Source: an uncultured Clostridia bacterium (GTDB taxonomy: Bacteria; Bacillota; Clostridia; TANB77; CAG-508). Taken from it: DNA of 64,000 nt. Under the pieces are notes generated by a model, which saw nothing but the letters and a program-made list of their open reading frames with translations, was not told where the DNA came from and did not search any database. The position numbers were made by a program, and so were the translations under genes. Shown piece after piece: positions 26,583 through 35,208 of the stretch. The DNA lies in contig CAKPNF010000005.1 of the NCBI GenBank assembly GCA_934168305.1, positions 1 through 64,000 of the forward strand, written 5' to 3'. Every line of letters begins with the position of its first letter. Position 1 is the stretch's first letter.

Positions 26583-27702
26583 TACTTTTTTTAAAATTTT
26601 TATTAAATAGTCAACATCATTTTTTGTATTAAAGTCTCCAAAAGTAAAACGTATTGCACCTTTGGCTAATTTGCTTGGAACTCCTATCGCTGTTAAAACA
26701 TGTGAAGGATTATTGTCTCCAGATGAGCATGCTGAACCTCCTGATGCACAAATTCCGTATTCATCTAATTTAAATAACAATTCACTTGAATCTACATTTT
26801 CAAAGCTTATATTAATATTTCCTGGTAATCTTTTTTCCATTGTTCCATTTATATGGATATTAGGAATTTCCTTTTTTATTTTTTCTAAGCAATAATCTCT
26901 TAAATATTTTAATTTTTTCTGGTATTGTTCTATGTTTTTTTCAGCAATTTGTGCAGCTTTTCCTAAAGCTACTATTTCTGCAACATTCTCTGTTCCTGCT
27001 CTTTTATTTTTCTCTTGATGTCCTCCGTCCATAAATCTTTCAAATTCTATTCCTTTTTTTACATATAATGCTCCTACTCCCTTAGGTGCATATATTTTAT
27101 GACCTGATAATGATAACATATCTATATTCATTTTTTTTACATCTATGGGAATATTACCGTGCGGCTTGAACTGCGTCTGTATGAAATATAATTCCATTTT
27201 TGTGTGCTATATTTGCTATTTCTTCTATTGGTTCAATTGTTCCAATTTCATTATTTGCAAACATTATACTTATTAAAATTGTATCTTTTCTAATTGATTT
27301 TTCTAATGTTTGTATATTAATAAATCCATCTTTATCTACATCTAAATATGTTATTTCAAATCCTTTTCTCTCCAAATTTTGACAACTATGAAGTATTGCT
27401 GGATGTTCTATTTTGGATGTTATAATATGTTTTCCTTTGTTTTTATTTGAATATGCTATTCCCTTCAATGCAGTATTATCACTTTCAGAACCGCAACTTG
27501 TAAAGTATATTTCTTCGGGCTTGCAATTTATTAATGAGGCAACTCTTTTTCTTGCTTCTTCAATTGCTCTTTTTGCATTTCTTCCTATACTATAAATTGA
27601 TGATGGATTTCCATATTCCAAACTTAAATATGGAATCATTTCCCTAAAAACTTCTTCTTTCACTCTAGTAGTTGCACTATTATCAAAATACTTAACTTCC
27701 AT
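26574..27702 (-). pseudogene. Cysteine desulfurase (NifS/IscS class), frameshifted
   Basis: Pyridoxal-phosphate enzyme that mobilises cysteine sulfur for Fe-S clusters and tRNA thiolation. The N-terminal part (27702..27154) has YFDNSATTRV, FTSCGSESDN and IFHTDAVQAA and then stops. The C-terminal part (read from about 27161 down to 26574, in another frame) has HGNIPIDV, the PLP lysine in LSGHKIYAPKGVG, and the active Cys in GSACSSGDNNPSH. Removing one G (near 27162, in GCCGCACGG) joins them as QAHGNIPIDV, so the two halves are otherwise intact. Either a recent mutation or a consensus error. AGAGGA precedes the ATG. No IscU or ThiI gene is adjacent. Confidence 0.85.
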
Positions 27703-27771
27703 AAACGTCCTCTTTTCTTTATTGTCTCAATGAGTAATATACTCTTTTTATATTATATTCATTTAGTGGTG

Positions 27772-28632
27772 TTAATTGTTAATAAGATTGATTATTTTGT
27801 CTATATTATTAATAGTTTGTCTATATCCATATTTATAACAATCATCTAGTTTATCGACTTCAAGTAATCCTGTTTTATCTGTTTTTATGGTTAGTATCAT
27901 ATCACTATTCTTCACATTCTCTTCTGATACTTTATTTCCCATAATGTCTATTGACCTCATTGCAATATCCATTATATTGCTATTTTCATTAATTTCATCT
28001 GCCATAAAATTTACAGTTAAAACTTTATTTACTCCTTGTTTTTTTACTTCTAGTGCTGGAAAATTATCTAAAATCCCTCCATCTAAAAATTTGTGATTTT
28101 CGTATACACATGGATCAAAAGCTACCGGAAAACTACTACTTGCTCTTATTGCTTTTCCTATTGATATATTGGTTATATACTTGTTTTTATTTTCATTTTC
28201 TTCTTGTGGTATATTATTTGTAAATATATATTCTTTAGATTCTTGAACATCAACAGTTGGAATAACTATAGGCATTTTTATGTCAGTTATTTTTTTTATA
28301 CCTTTTCTTTTAGCTACTTCATTAAAGACTTTTTCAATTTCTTCTCCTGAATAAAATCCTGTGAATTTATTTTTTTTATTTATCATAAAGTTTTTTAGGT
28401 TTGTCATTGTGGTTATAGAATTTTGATTTACTAAGTCTTTTGCATATCTTTTAAATAGTATGTATATATAATATGGCGAATATCCCATTGCATATAGTGT
28501 TGATATTATACTTCCAGAGCTTGTTCCTCCTATTACATCTATTTTTATATTGTTTTCCTCTAATGCTTTTAATACTCCTGCGTGTGCTATTCCTCTTATT
28601 CCACCACCTGATAAGGCTAATCCTAATTTCAA
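27772..28632 (-). CDS. Patatin-like phospholipase
   Basis: 286 residues. Serine lipid acyl hydrolase with a Ser-Asp dyad: oxyanion loop SGGGIRG (8-14), nucleophile Ser in GGTSSGS (about residue 38), catalytic Asp in FLDGGILDNFP. Resembles the RssA/YchK group. No signal peptide is obvious, so it acts in the cytoplasm or at the inner face of the membrane. The start codon is TTG with GGAGG 8 nt upstream. A long palindrome lies in its upstream gap. Confidence 0.88.
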   Translation of the reverse strand: MKLGLALSGGGIRGIAHAGVLKALEENNIKIDVIGGTSSGSIISTLYAMGYSPYYIYILFKRYAKDLVNQNSITTMTNLKNFMINKKNKFTGFYSGEEIEKVFNEVAKRKGIKKITDIKMPIVIPTVDVQESKEYIFTNNIPQEENENKNKYITNISIGKAIRASSSFPVAFDPCVYENHKFLDGGILDNFPALEVKKQGVNKVLTVNFMADEINENSNIMDIAMRSIDIMGNKVSEENVKNSDMILTIKTDKTGLLEVDKLDDCYKYGYRQTINNIDKIINLINN

Positions 28633-28743
28633 TTTTTATGCCTCCATTTTTTATTTGTTTTTTTAATTATTTACTATTTTTTATGTTTCTAAACGTGTTT
28701 TTGTTACTAATTTTCACCAACGAAAATGTATTAAGTGACAGCG

Positions 28744-28812
28744 AGGGATTAAGGGGCCACCACACCAATTCCCTGTAAACCAGTGAATTGGTGTGGTGGC
28801 CCCTTAATCCCT
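28744..28812. repeat. Long palindrome (GGGATTAAGGGGCCACCAC family), copy 2
   Basis: Arms 28744..28771 and 28785..28812 are fully complementary over 28 bp with a short loop. The first 21 bp match the arm of the 12284 copy. The right arm ends two bases before the WG-repeat stop codon (28815), so it would be that gene's terminator. Confidence 0.85.
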
Positions 28813-28814
28813 TT

Positions 28815-30539
28815 TTATTTTGTATAATATATTTCTCCGTTTCCATATATCACTTGATAATACTGTCCTATAAAAGTAGGTTCAATATCATTTATTTCAT
28901 ATGTTGGCTCTACTATAATCTTACCTTCACCATTTATTACTCCCCATTTTCCATTCAGTCTAATTCCAGCAAAGCCATATTTATTTATTTCTGTAACTCT
29001 TTCATATTTATAGTCAACTATTATATTTCCAGATTTATCTACAAATCCACATTTATCATTTTGTCTTTTTGCAAATATTTTATTATTTGTAAATACATCT
29101 ACATTTGTTATTTCTTTTTCATCTTTTGATACATATTTCGTTTCTTTATCATTATATATTCTTAAGTAATCTTTGTTATTTTCAATTGTTGCATTTTCTA
29201 ATTCACATATTTTTGTCATTTCTTTAGAATATATTTCTGTTATTTTTGTATTATTATTTATAGCTTGTATCATGTTTGTATTTTCTATTTGTTGTATTGA
29301 ATTGTATTTAAATTCTATTTTTGTGTTTTCTGAACTATCTATAACACCTAATTTTCCGTCTGTATTACATGCTATAAAATAATTATCATATAAATATGTT
29401 ATATATGTGTACTTATTTTTTGTTATTTCTTCTCCTTTTTTGTATATACTATATGTTGTTTTATCATTTTGAGTATTAATGTATATTTTATAATCAGTAT
29501 TTTCTATATTTATTATTGCTATATCTTCATTTATGCCAGTTTCTTTACCGTTTGAATCGAATACTTTTACATTTTCATCTGTTGTTTTTGCATATATATA
29601 ATCTCCTGCAATATCTATTTGTTTATACTCAAATGGTATTATTATTTTTCCTGTAATTGATATTACTCCGTATTTTTTTCCTTTTAAAACTGTTACTGTA
29701 TTATTGCTTTCATTGTATACTATTGATTGGTATTCATTTTCTATAATTTGTTTTCCGTTTTTTAATAATCCATATTTTCCATTTTCTGCACAAATAATGT
29801 AAACATCATCACTATTAATTTCCACTATTCTATATAATTCATTATATTTTGTATCAATTATTTTTTTTCCTTCTGTATTTACATATCCATATCTATATCC
29901 TTCTTCTGTTGTGTTTTTTACAATATATCCTGCTTTTTTATACCCATTGCCTTCTTCATAGAATTTGTCTACTTCAATTTCGTCATATTGTGGTTTTATT
30001 AATATTGCTCCTTTTATGTTTATAATTCCATATTTTCCGTCTTTTTTTACTAATAGTTCTCCTTCTTTAAATTGAAGTGTATCTATTTCCTCATATATTG
30101 CATTTGTTATTTTCTTTCCATTAAAATTAATTATTCCGTATTTTCCATCTTTACTATATTTTAAGACACTTTTTTCATACATTAAATCACTTAGAATATT
30201 TTTTAATCTTAGTGGTTCAACATTATCGTATTCTTTAAATATTTCTTCTCCATTTTTGTTTACAATATTTGTTCTATCTCCCTCATAGCATACAAATACT
30301 GCTTTCTCTGGGTTTGGTATTTTTATATTTTCATATTTTGCTTCTATTATTTTGTTTCCTTGTGCATCTATTACTCCATATTGATTATTTTCTTTTACTA
30401 CAAAATATTTGTATTCTGATATTGTTTCTATTTCATATTTTTTGCTCTCTTTTTGTATTTTTTTTGATATAAAGTACCCTGCTGTGGCTATTACTAAAAT
30501 TAATAAAATTGTTAAAATTATTATATTTTTCTTTTTCAT
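28815..30539 (-). CDS. Membrane-anchored WG-repeat protein
   Basis: 574 residues. One N-terminal membrane segment (IIILTILLILVIATAGYFI, 5-23), then about eleven WG/KWG-like repeats such as YGVIDAQGNKIIEAKYENI, YGIINFNGKKI, YGLLKNGKQIIENEY, CGFVDKSGNIIVDYKY and the terminal WGVINGEGKIIVEPTY. The repeat pattern predicts a beta-propeller-like external domain. Function is unknown; WG repeats are common in Clostridia and Bacteroidetes surface or secreted proteins. AAAGGAG precedes the ATG. Its 3' end abuts the palindrome at 28744. Confidence 0.85.
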   Translation of the reverse strand: MKKKNIIILTILLILVIATAGYFISKKIQKESKKYEIETISEYKYFVVKENNQYGVIDAQGNKIIEAKYENIKIPNPEKAVFVCYEGDRTNIVNKNGEEIFKEYDNVEPLRLKNILSDLMYEKSVLKYSKDGKYGIINFNGKKITNAIYEEIDTLQFKEGELLVKKDGKYGIINIKGAILIKPQYDEIEVDKFYEEGNGYKKAGYIVKNTTEEGYRYGYVNTEGKKIIDTKYNELYRIVEINSDDVYIICAENGKYGLLKNGKQIIENEYQSIVYNESNNTVTVLKGKKYGVISITGKIIIPFEYKQIDIAGDYIYAKTTDENVKVFDSNGKETGINEDIAIINIENTDYKIYINTQNDKTTYSIYKKGEEITKNKYTYITYLYDNYFIACNTDGKLGVIDSSENTKIEFKYNSIQQIENTNMIQAINNNTKITEIYSKEMTKICELENATIENNKDYLRIYNDKETKYVSKDEKEITNVDVFTNNKIFAKRQNDKCGFVDKSGNIIVDYKYERVTEINKYGFAGIRLNGKWGVINGEGKIIVEPTYEINDIEPTFIGQYYQVIYGNGEIYYTK

Positions 30540-30595
30540 TTTTTTCTCCTTTGATTTGATATTTATCTCATTTTATCATAATAATTATTATTTAT

Positions 30596-30850
30596 GCAAC
30601 TATATTTTTTATTGTTTCTTCTGTATTAAATTCCATTGTTAATCCATACATACTTTTTATTTCACACATTAAATCCATGAACCTTACATAAATATAACTT
30701 TCATTTTATATTTTACATATGACTGACGCCTTATATTTGTTAATCCTTCAATTTTATTTATTAATTCTGGAAAAAATTGTTTTATTATTCTTACTAAATC
30801 TTCTAATATGTTTATTTCTTTATTTTTCCTCTTTTTTTCTTCTATTCAAA
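30596..30850 (-). pseudogene. Decayed transposase N-terminal fragment
   Basis: Reading the minus strand from about 30830, two frames give ILEDLVRIIKQFFPELINK, IEGLTNIRRQSYVKYKMK and, after a stop or frameshift near 30690, RFMDLMCEIKSMYGLTMEF then NTEETIKNIVA. This pattern resembles the N-terminal region of DDE transposases (basic SYVKYKM, then IKSM), but it is broken and lacks any catalytic domain. TTTTATCATA occurs at both sides (30571 and 30884) and might be terminal repeats. Together with the hairpin at 30848..30907 this fills the 473-nt gap 30540-31012. Confidence 0.4.
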
Positions 30851-30907
30851 AAAACATCTCCTTTACGATAAAATATTTTTTATTTTATCATAAATAGATG
30901 TTTTTTT
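30848..30907. repeat. Nested inverted repeat
   Basis: Outer arms AAAAAAACATCT (30848..30859) and AGATGTTTTTTT (30896..30907), inner arms GATAAAATA (30867..30875) and TATTTTATC (30881..30889). May be a terminator or the end of the insertion-sequence remnant. Confidence 0.55.
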
Positions 30908-30959
30908 CTTTTAAATTTATACATTTTTATTGCGAAAAAATTTTATTCTTTTTTCTGAT

Positions 30960-30998
30960 AAAAAAGATCATAAACATTTTCAGTCTGTGGTCTTTTTC
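30960..30998 (-). terminator. Terminator of the thioester-domain gene
   Basis: Minus strand AAAAAGACCACA, 15-nt loop, TGATCTTTTT with G-T pairs and a T-run. Lies 15-50 nt after the stop codon at 31013. Confidence 0.5.
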
Positions 30999-31012
30999 TG
31001 TAATAGATGTTT

Positions 31013-32332
31013 TTACATCCCTGTAACAGGAAGTTTTTTTACAACAACTTCTTTATTTTCTGTTTTTTGAACTTTTTCCTCTAGTTCAATTTGTTCAACA
31101 GTAGTTGTAACATCTTTCTCTTCTGTATCATTTTTAGGGGTATTTTTGAATAAATTGTTAACTGTTAAAGTTAATTTTTGATTAAAAGAAATATTAAATT
31201 CAATTAATTTATCATTTAATATATATCCATCTTTTGCTGATGTCTCTTGTATATAATATTTTCCTGGCATAAAGTTTTCTATTTCTACTTCACCATTTGA
31301 ATTTGTTTTTACATTAGAGTATATTAAATTCTTATTGCTATCATAAATATTAAATTCAACATTTTCTAATCTTTCTTTTGTTTCTTGATCTTGTTTAACT
31401 ATTTTTATCTTTGTTTCGTTTTTATAATATTTATCATTTGTTTTTCCTGTAGCATCTTCATATGTTGCAGCTGTTAATGCGTAATCTTGATATGAACTAT
31501 TTGGTGCTTGTCCATATAATACTGGTTTACTATTAATTTTAGTTTTTATAACTATATCAAAATTTCCTTCTTTTTTAAGATTTTTTATAGGTATTAATAT
31601 TTTGAATTTTTCATTTTGCGAAAATTCTGTTTTGGCATTATTATTTATATCTGTAATTTTTATTCCTTCTGGAAGTTCTATATCTGACTTTTGTAATTCT
31701 ACCTTATAGTTTGATATTGTTGTTTTTGCTTGAACACTATATGTCTTAGATACATAATTTTTTTCTTTATTGTCTACTTGGAATAAATCTTTTTCCTTTT
31801 CTATTTTCACAGTGTTTGAAATTTGTGTCTCATTACAATTTTCTGCATTTGCTAAAATCTGTTTTAATGCATTTAATGTTCTCTGTCCAGCCTCTCCTAT
31901 TGGGCTATAATCATTTGGATTATTTCCATGTATATAGCAATATATTGCTTGTTTTGTTGCTGTAAATGCCTCTTCTTTATTGCTACAACCCAATTCTCCA
32001 ATTGTTTTATATGGATATCCATTTATTATTATTCTCCATAATTTGACATCTGATATTGCATTTTGTACAGATACCGAATAAGATATTTGGTCATCGACTC
32101 CCTTTTTTGTTTTATCTAGACAGTAAGCTGGATAACTTATTCCATCTTTCGTATACTGGGCATAATATGCTTTAACAACAATTCCTCGATAAATTAAAAG
32201 ACTTCCACAATCTCCTCCTGAAATAATATTTGCTGAATTAATATCTATAGCATTTACTGAATTAAATATTGTTAGTATATTTAACATTAGAATACTTATA
32301 ATTGATAATACATATTTTTTTGCTTTTAAAAT
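31013..32332 (-). CDS. Thioester-domain and SpaA-like surface protein ending in LPVTG
   Basis: About 439 residues if started at ATT 32332: GGAGG (part of the sortase stop region) lies 10 nt upstream, and the reading gives a full signal peptide (KKYVLSIISILMLNILTIF, cleavage after VNA). The only ATG, 32287, lacks a ribosome site and truncates that signal. A thioester domain follows: AYCLDKT (Cys about 71) and ATKQAIYCYIH (Gln about 128) would form the Cys-Gln crosslink used for covalent host or surface attachment. About 310-400 is a SpaA/prealbumin-like domain (FNIYDSNKNLIY, NFMPGKYYIQET). It ends KKLPVTGM then stop: the LPxTG sorting motif is present but the hydrophobic tail is missing. The gene follows the sortase gene directly. 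Confidence 0.75.
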   Translation of the reverse strand: MLKAKKYVLSIISILMLNILTIFNSVNAIDINSANIISGGDCGSLLIYRGIVVKAYYAQYTKDGISYPAYCLDKTKKGVDDQISYSVSVQNAISDVKLWRIIINGYPYKTIGELGCSNKEEAFTATKQAIYCYIHGNNPNDYSPIGEAGQRTLNALKQILANAENCNETQISNTVKIEKEKDLFQVDNKEKNYVSKTYSVQAKTTISNYKVELQKSDIELPEGIKITDINNNAKTEFSQNEKFKILIPIKNLKKEGNFDIVIKTKINSKPVLYGQAPNSSYQDYALTAATYEDATGKTNDKYYKNETKIKIVKQDQETKERLENVEFNIYDSNKNLIYSNVKTNSNGEVEIENFMPGKYYIQETSAKDGYILNDKLIEFNISFNQKLTLTVNNLFKNTPKNDTEEKDVTTTVEQIELEEKVQKTENKEVVVKKLPVTGM

Positions 32333-32335
32333 TTT

Positions 32336-32986
32336 TTAGTTACCTCCTTTATCTTTCTCTATTCCTTTTAAACATCTTCTGTATTCTGGTTCATTTTCTA
32401 CACATGTTATTAGCGTTATTCTGTTGTCTTCTGTTTTTTCTAAGTCTTCCCAATCTGTGTCTTTTATTATTTTGTTTTCAACAACTGTATATATTTTTTC
32501 AAAATCAAAATATTTATATCTTATTTCATCTCCTTCTTTTAATTCTTTTATTCGTGCAAAATAGTTCACTTCATATCCTCTATTATGTGCCGCAAGCCCT
32601 ATATTACCATCTTTTTTAGAGGTCTCTTCAAAATGACCTACATATTTATCCATCGTTTCTTTTCTTGTGCCTTCAGATATGTTTGCTTCTAATGATATTT
32701 TTGGAATGATTATTTTCCAGTTTTTTTCTTCTGTTGTTTCTAAATTTTCTTTTGTTTGTGTAATGGTGTAATTATTTTGAGTTTCTGAATTGTCTTTTGT
32801 TTCTTGATTAATATTGTTGGAGTTTAGTTCTACTAATACTGAATTTTTTTTTAATATGTTAGATATAAGGTGTATTTTGAAATCAATTTTATTGGGGTTA
32901 TAATTATTTTTGATTAAAAAAATATATATTATTATTGTTATTAATAAACTCACAATATTAACGTATCTTTTAGTATAAATAATCAT
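32336..32986 (-). CDS. Sortase, class D-like
   Basis: 216 residues. Transpeptidase joining LPxTG-type proteins to the cell wall. N-terminal membrane segment IVSLLITIIIYIFLI (10-24), Asn/Thr-rich linker, then the catalytic domain: IIIPKISLEANI, His in GLAAHNRG, Cys in TLITCVENEPEYRRCL, and Arg near EYRRC. Its stop lies 3 nt before the proposed start of the thioester-domain gene, so the two are co-transcribed and the latter is the likely substrate. GGTGA lies upstream of the ATG. Confidence 0.85.
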   Translation of the reverse strand: MIIYTKRYVNIVSLLITIIIYIFLIKNNYNPNKIDFKIHLISNILKKNSVLVELNSNNINQETKDNSETQNNYTITQTKENLETTEEKNWKIIIPKISLEANISEGTRKETMDKYVGHFEETSKKDGNIGLAAHNRGYEVNYFARIKELKEGDEIRYKYFDFEKIYTVVENKIIKDTDWEDLEKTEDNRITLITCVENEPEYRRCLKGIEKDKGGN

Positions 32987-33165
32987 CCATATATTTCACC
33001 AACCTTTTATATTTTGATTTTAGTTTTTGGTTAATTTTTTCGAAAAAATTTTCTTTGATTAAAAACACTTTCGTGTATTTGATTTAAAACTAAATTTATA
33101 ATACTACATTTTTTTACCTTTGTAAAGAACTTTTCATCGCAAAATTCGACAATAGATTACAAGTT

Positions 33166-33642
33166 GTTACAGTTCAGTAAGGAATGGTTATGTTGTTGAA
33201 GCTTTTGGTACCTCCATTATGATACTTAAAGTTTATTTTATATCTCTTCATTTCATTCAAAAAGAAAATCTAATAAAAGAAAATAAGGTGCTTTCACTTA
33301 AGCTCAAAATTAGTGTTATGATATAGATTTATACTTTTTAAATATGATTGAAGTAATCTTAGAATTTTTAAATAACTTAATGGAAAATGTTCACGTCGAG
33401 CGTAGCGAGGACTAAGTGAAAGGGTGCCATTAAGTTATTTTAGAAATTATTAGATTACGTATTGAACTGAAAAAAGTATAAATCTATATCATAACACTAA
33501 TTTTGCCCGTGAACGTTACTCATTTTCTTGTAAAAGATTTTCTATTTTTCATTCCAATCAAACAATATGAAATAAACTTTAAGTATCATAATGGAAGTAC
33601 CAAAAGCTTCAAAAACATAACCATTTTTTACTTACCTATAAC
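33166..33642. mobile_element. Large palindromic MITE-like element, copy B
   Basis: About 477 bp, no coding capacity. Left end GTTACAGTTCAGTAAGGAATG; the right end is its degraded complement. Left and right halves are reverse complements over most of their length, meeting at AAATAACTTAATGG and CCATTAAGTTATTT around a 43-nt GC-richer centre. It occupies most of the 686-nt gap 32987-33672. Nearly identical to 51867..52332. No transposase is nearby. Confidence 0.85.
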
Positions 33643-33663
33643 GACAAAATACGACATAAAAAA

Positions 33664-33695
33664 TGAGACAAATTAGGACTGTCCCCTTTGTCTCA
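33664..33695. repeat. 32-bp palindromic repeat, copy 4, overlapping the histidine kinase 3' end
   Basis: TGAGACA...TTTGTCTCA with inner GGACTGTCC. The histidine kinase reads into it and ends with RQRGQS plus stop, mirroring RQVGQS of AddB. Flanked by ACGACAAAATACGACAT, similar to the tail of copy 2. Confidence 0.8.
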
Positions 33696-35208
33696 AATCT
33701 AATTCAAAATAAAATTCAACGCCATCTTCTTTATTAATAACACCATAATCATTTGCATAATTATTCATAATAGCTTTTACAAATGACAAACCTATACCAG
33801 TTCCACCATTTTCTCTATTTCTGGATTCATCCACTTTATAAAATCTATTCCAAATTCTGTTTAAATCTTCTTCTTTTATATTCTCACCTGAATTAAATAC
33901 TTTTACGCGAACTTTACTATTATTTTTATTAAATTCATTTTCGATTTTTATGATTCTTTGACCATCAGTTGTTGGTTTAACATTTTTAATAGCGTTTGTA
34001 ATATAGTTTGTTATTACTTGTTCAATATAAAAATCATCTGCATAAACATTTATTTCTTCTGTGTTTTCTAGTTGAACTTTTATATTTTTTTCTTCTAACA
34101 TTACTTTAGCTTTTCTAATAACTTCCTTTTCAACTTCAACAATATCAAATTCTTTGTCATTAAATTCTCTTTTTCCATATTCCAATTTCATCAATTCTAA
34201 TAATTGTTTTACTAATCTATCCATTTTATTTGATTCATCTAAAATTACTTCTGCATAAAATTTTCTGTTTTCTTCGTCTGTATTTACATTTTCCAATAAT
34301 CCTTCACTATATCCTTGTATCAGAGCTATTGGTGTTTTTAATTCGTGTGATACGTCTGATATAAAACTTGTTCTCATTTCATCTATCTTAGATTTTTCTT
34401 CAATGTCTTTTTCTAGTTCTATATTTGTACTCCTTAATTGTTTTATTGTTTTTTCAAGTTTATCAGACATTATATTAATACTTCTACCCAAGTCATTTAT
34501 TTCATCTTTTGCATTTGTAACTTTGTATTTTTTGCTAAAGTCCAATTTTGACATTCTTTTTGCTATGTTGTTTAATTCTAGTATTGGCTCTGTAAATTTT
34601 CTTGATACTATAGATACCATTATTGCTGCTATTAATATAACAAATCCTGCCATTAGTAGTAAAAAATTATTTGATATTTTAACACTATCTTGTATTGATG
34701 ATACTGGTATACGTATATATAGATAGTATCCATTGTTTAATTTTCCTGAAAGCATTATATATGATATTCCATTTTTAAAATCTCTTTGTTTTCTAATTGA
34801 AAAATTTTCTGTTGTTTCTAGTTCTTTACCTTCATTAAATCTATCAATTATATCATTTATGGTTCCTATAACAGATGTAAAATTCTTATTTGTTGTATAA
34901 ACATTAATTCCATTGTTATCTTTTATCAAAATATCAAAGTTATTTTTTACTGATATTTTTTCAAGTTCTGTTTCTATGTTACTGTATTGAGATGGGTTTA
35001 TATAATAATTATTTATTGTTTCATATACTGATTTTAGTGTTTTTTGTTTGCTATATAAATAGAAATTTTCTAGTAGAAAATTGTTTACTATTATTAAAAA
35101 TATAATTATTAATAATATTGTTAGGCTTAATGTAAAAAATAGTTTTACTTTTACTGATGAAAATGCTTCTTTTATTTCTTTATTTAACTTCAAATTTATA
35201 TCCCACAC
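33673..35208 (-). CDS. Sensor histidine kinase
   Basis: 511 residues. Two membrane segments (LTILLIIIFLIIVNNFLL about 30-47 and LLLMAGFVILIAAIMVSIV about 183-201) flank an external sensor domain. Then HAMP, HisKA with phospho-His in DVSHELKTPIALIQGYSEGL, and the ATPase with N-box YITNAIKNV, G1-like VFNSGENI and G2 GGTGIGLSFVK. The last residues RQRGQS come from the repeat at 33664. The GTG at 35208 overlaps the regulator by 29 nt; a TTG at 35193 is an alternative. Partner of the regulator at 35180; stimulus unknown. Confidence 0.92.
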   Translation of the reverse strand: MWDINLKLNKEIKEAFSSVKVKLFFTLSLTILLIIIFLIIVNNFLLENFYLYSKQKTLKSVYETINNYYINPSQYSNIETELEKISVKNNFDILIKDNNGINVYTTNKNFTSVIGTINDIIDRFNEGKELETTENFSIRKQRDFKNGISYIMLSGKLNNGYYLYIRIPVSSIQDSVKISNNFLLLMAGFVILIAAIMVSIVSRKFTEPILELNNIAKRMSKLDFSKKYKVTNAKDEINDLGRSINIMSDKLEKTIKQLRSTNIELEKDIEEKSKIDEMRTSFISDVSHELKTPIALIQGYSEGLLENVNTDEENRKFYAEVILDESNKMDRLVKQLLELMKLEYGKREFNDKEFDIVEVEKEVIRKAKVMLEEKNIKVQLENTEEINVYADDFYIEQVITNYITNAIKNVKPTTDGQRIIKIENEFNKNNSKVRVKVFNSGENIKEEDLNRIWNRFYKVDESRNRENGGTGIGLSFVKAIMNNYANDYGVINKEDGVEFYFELDLRQRGQS

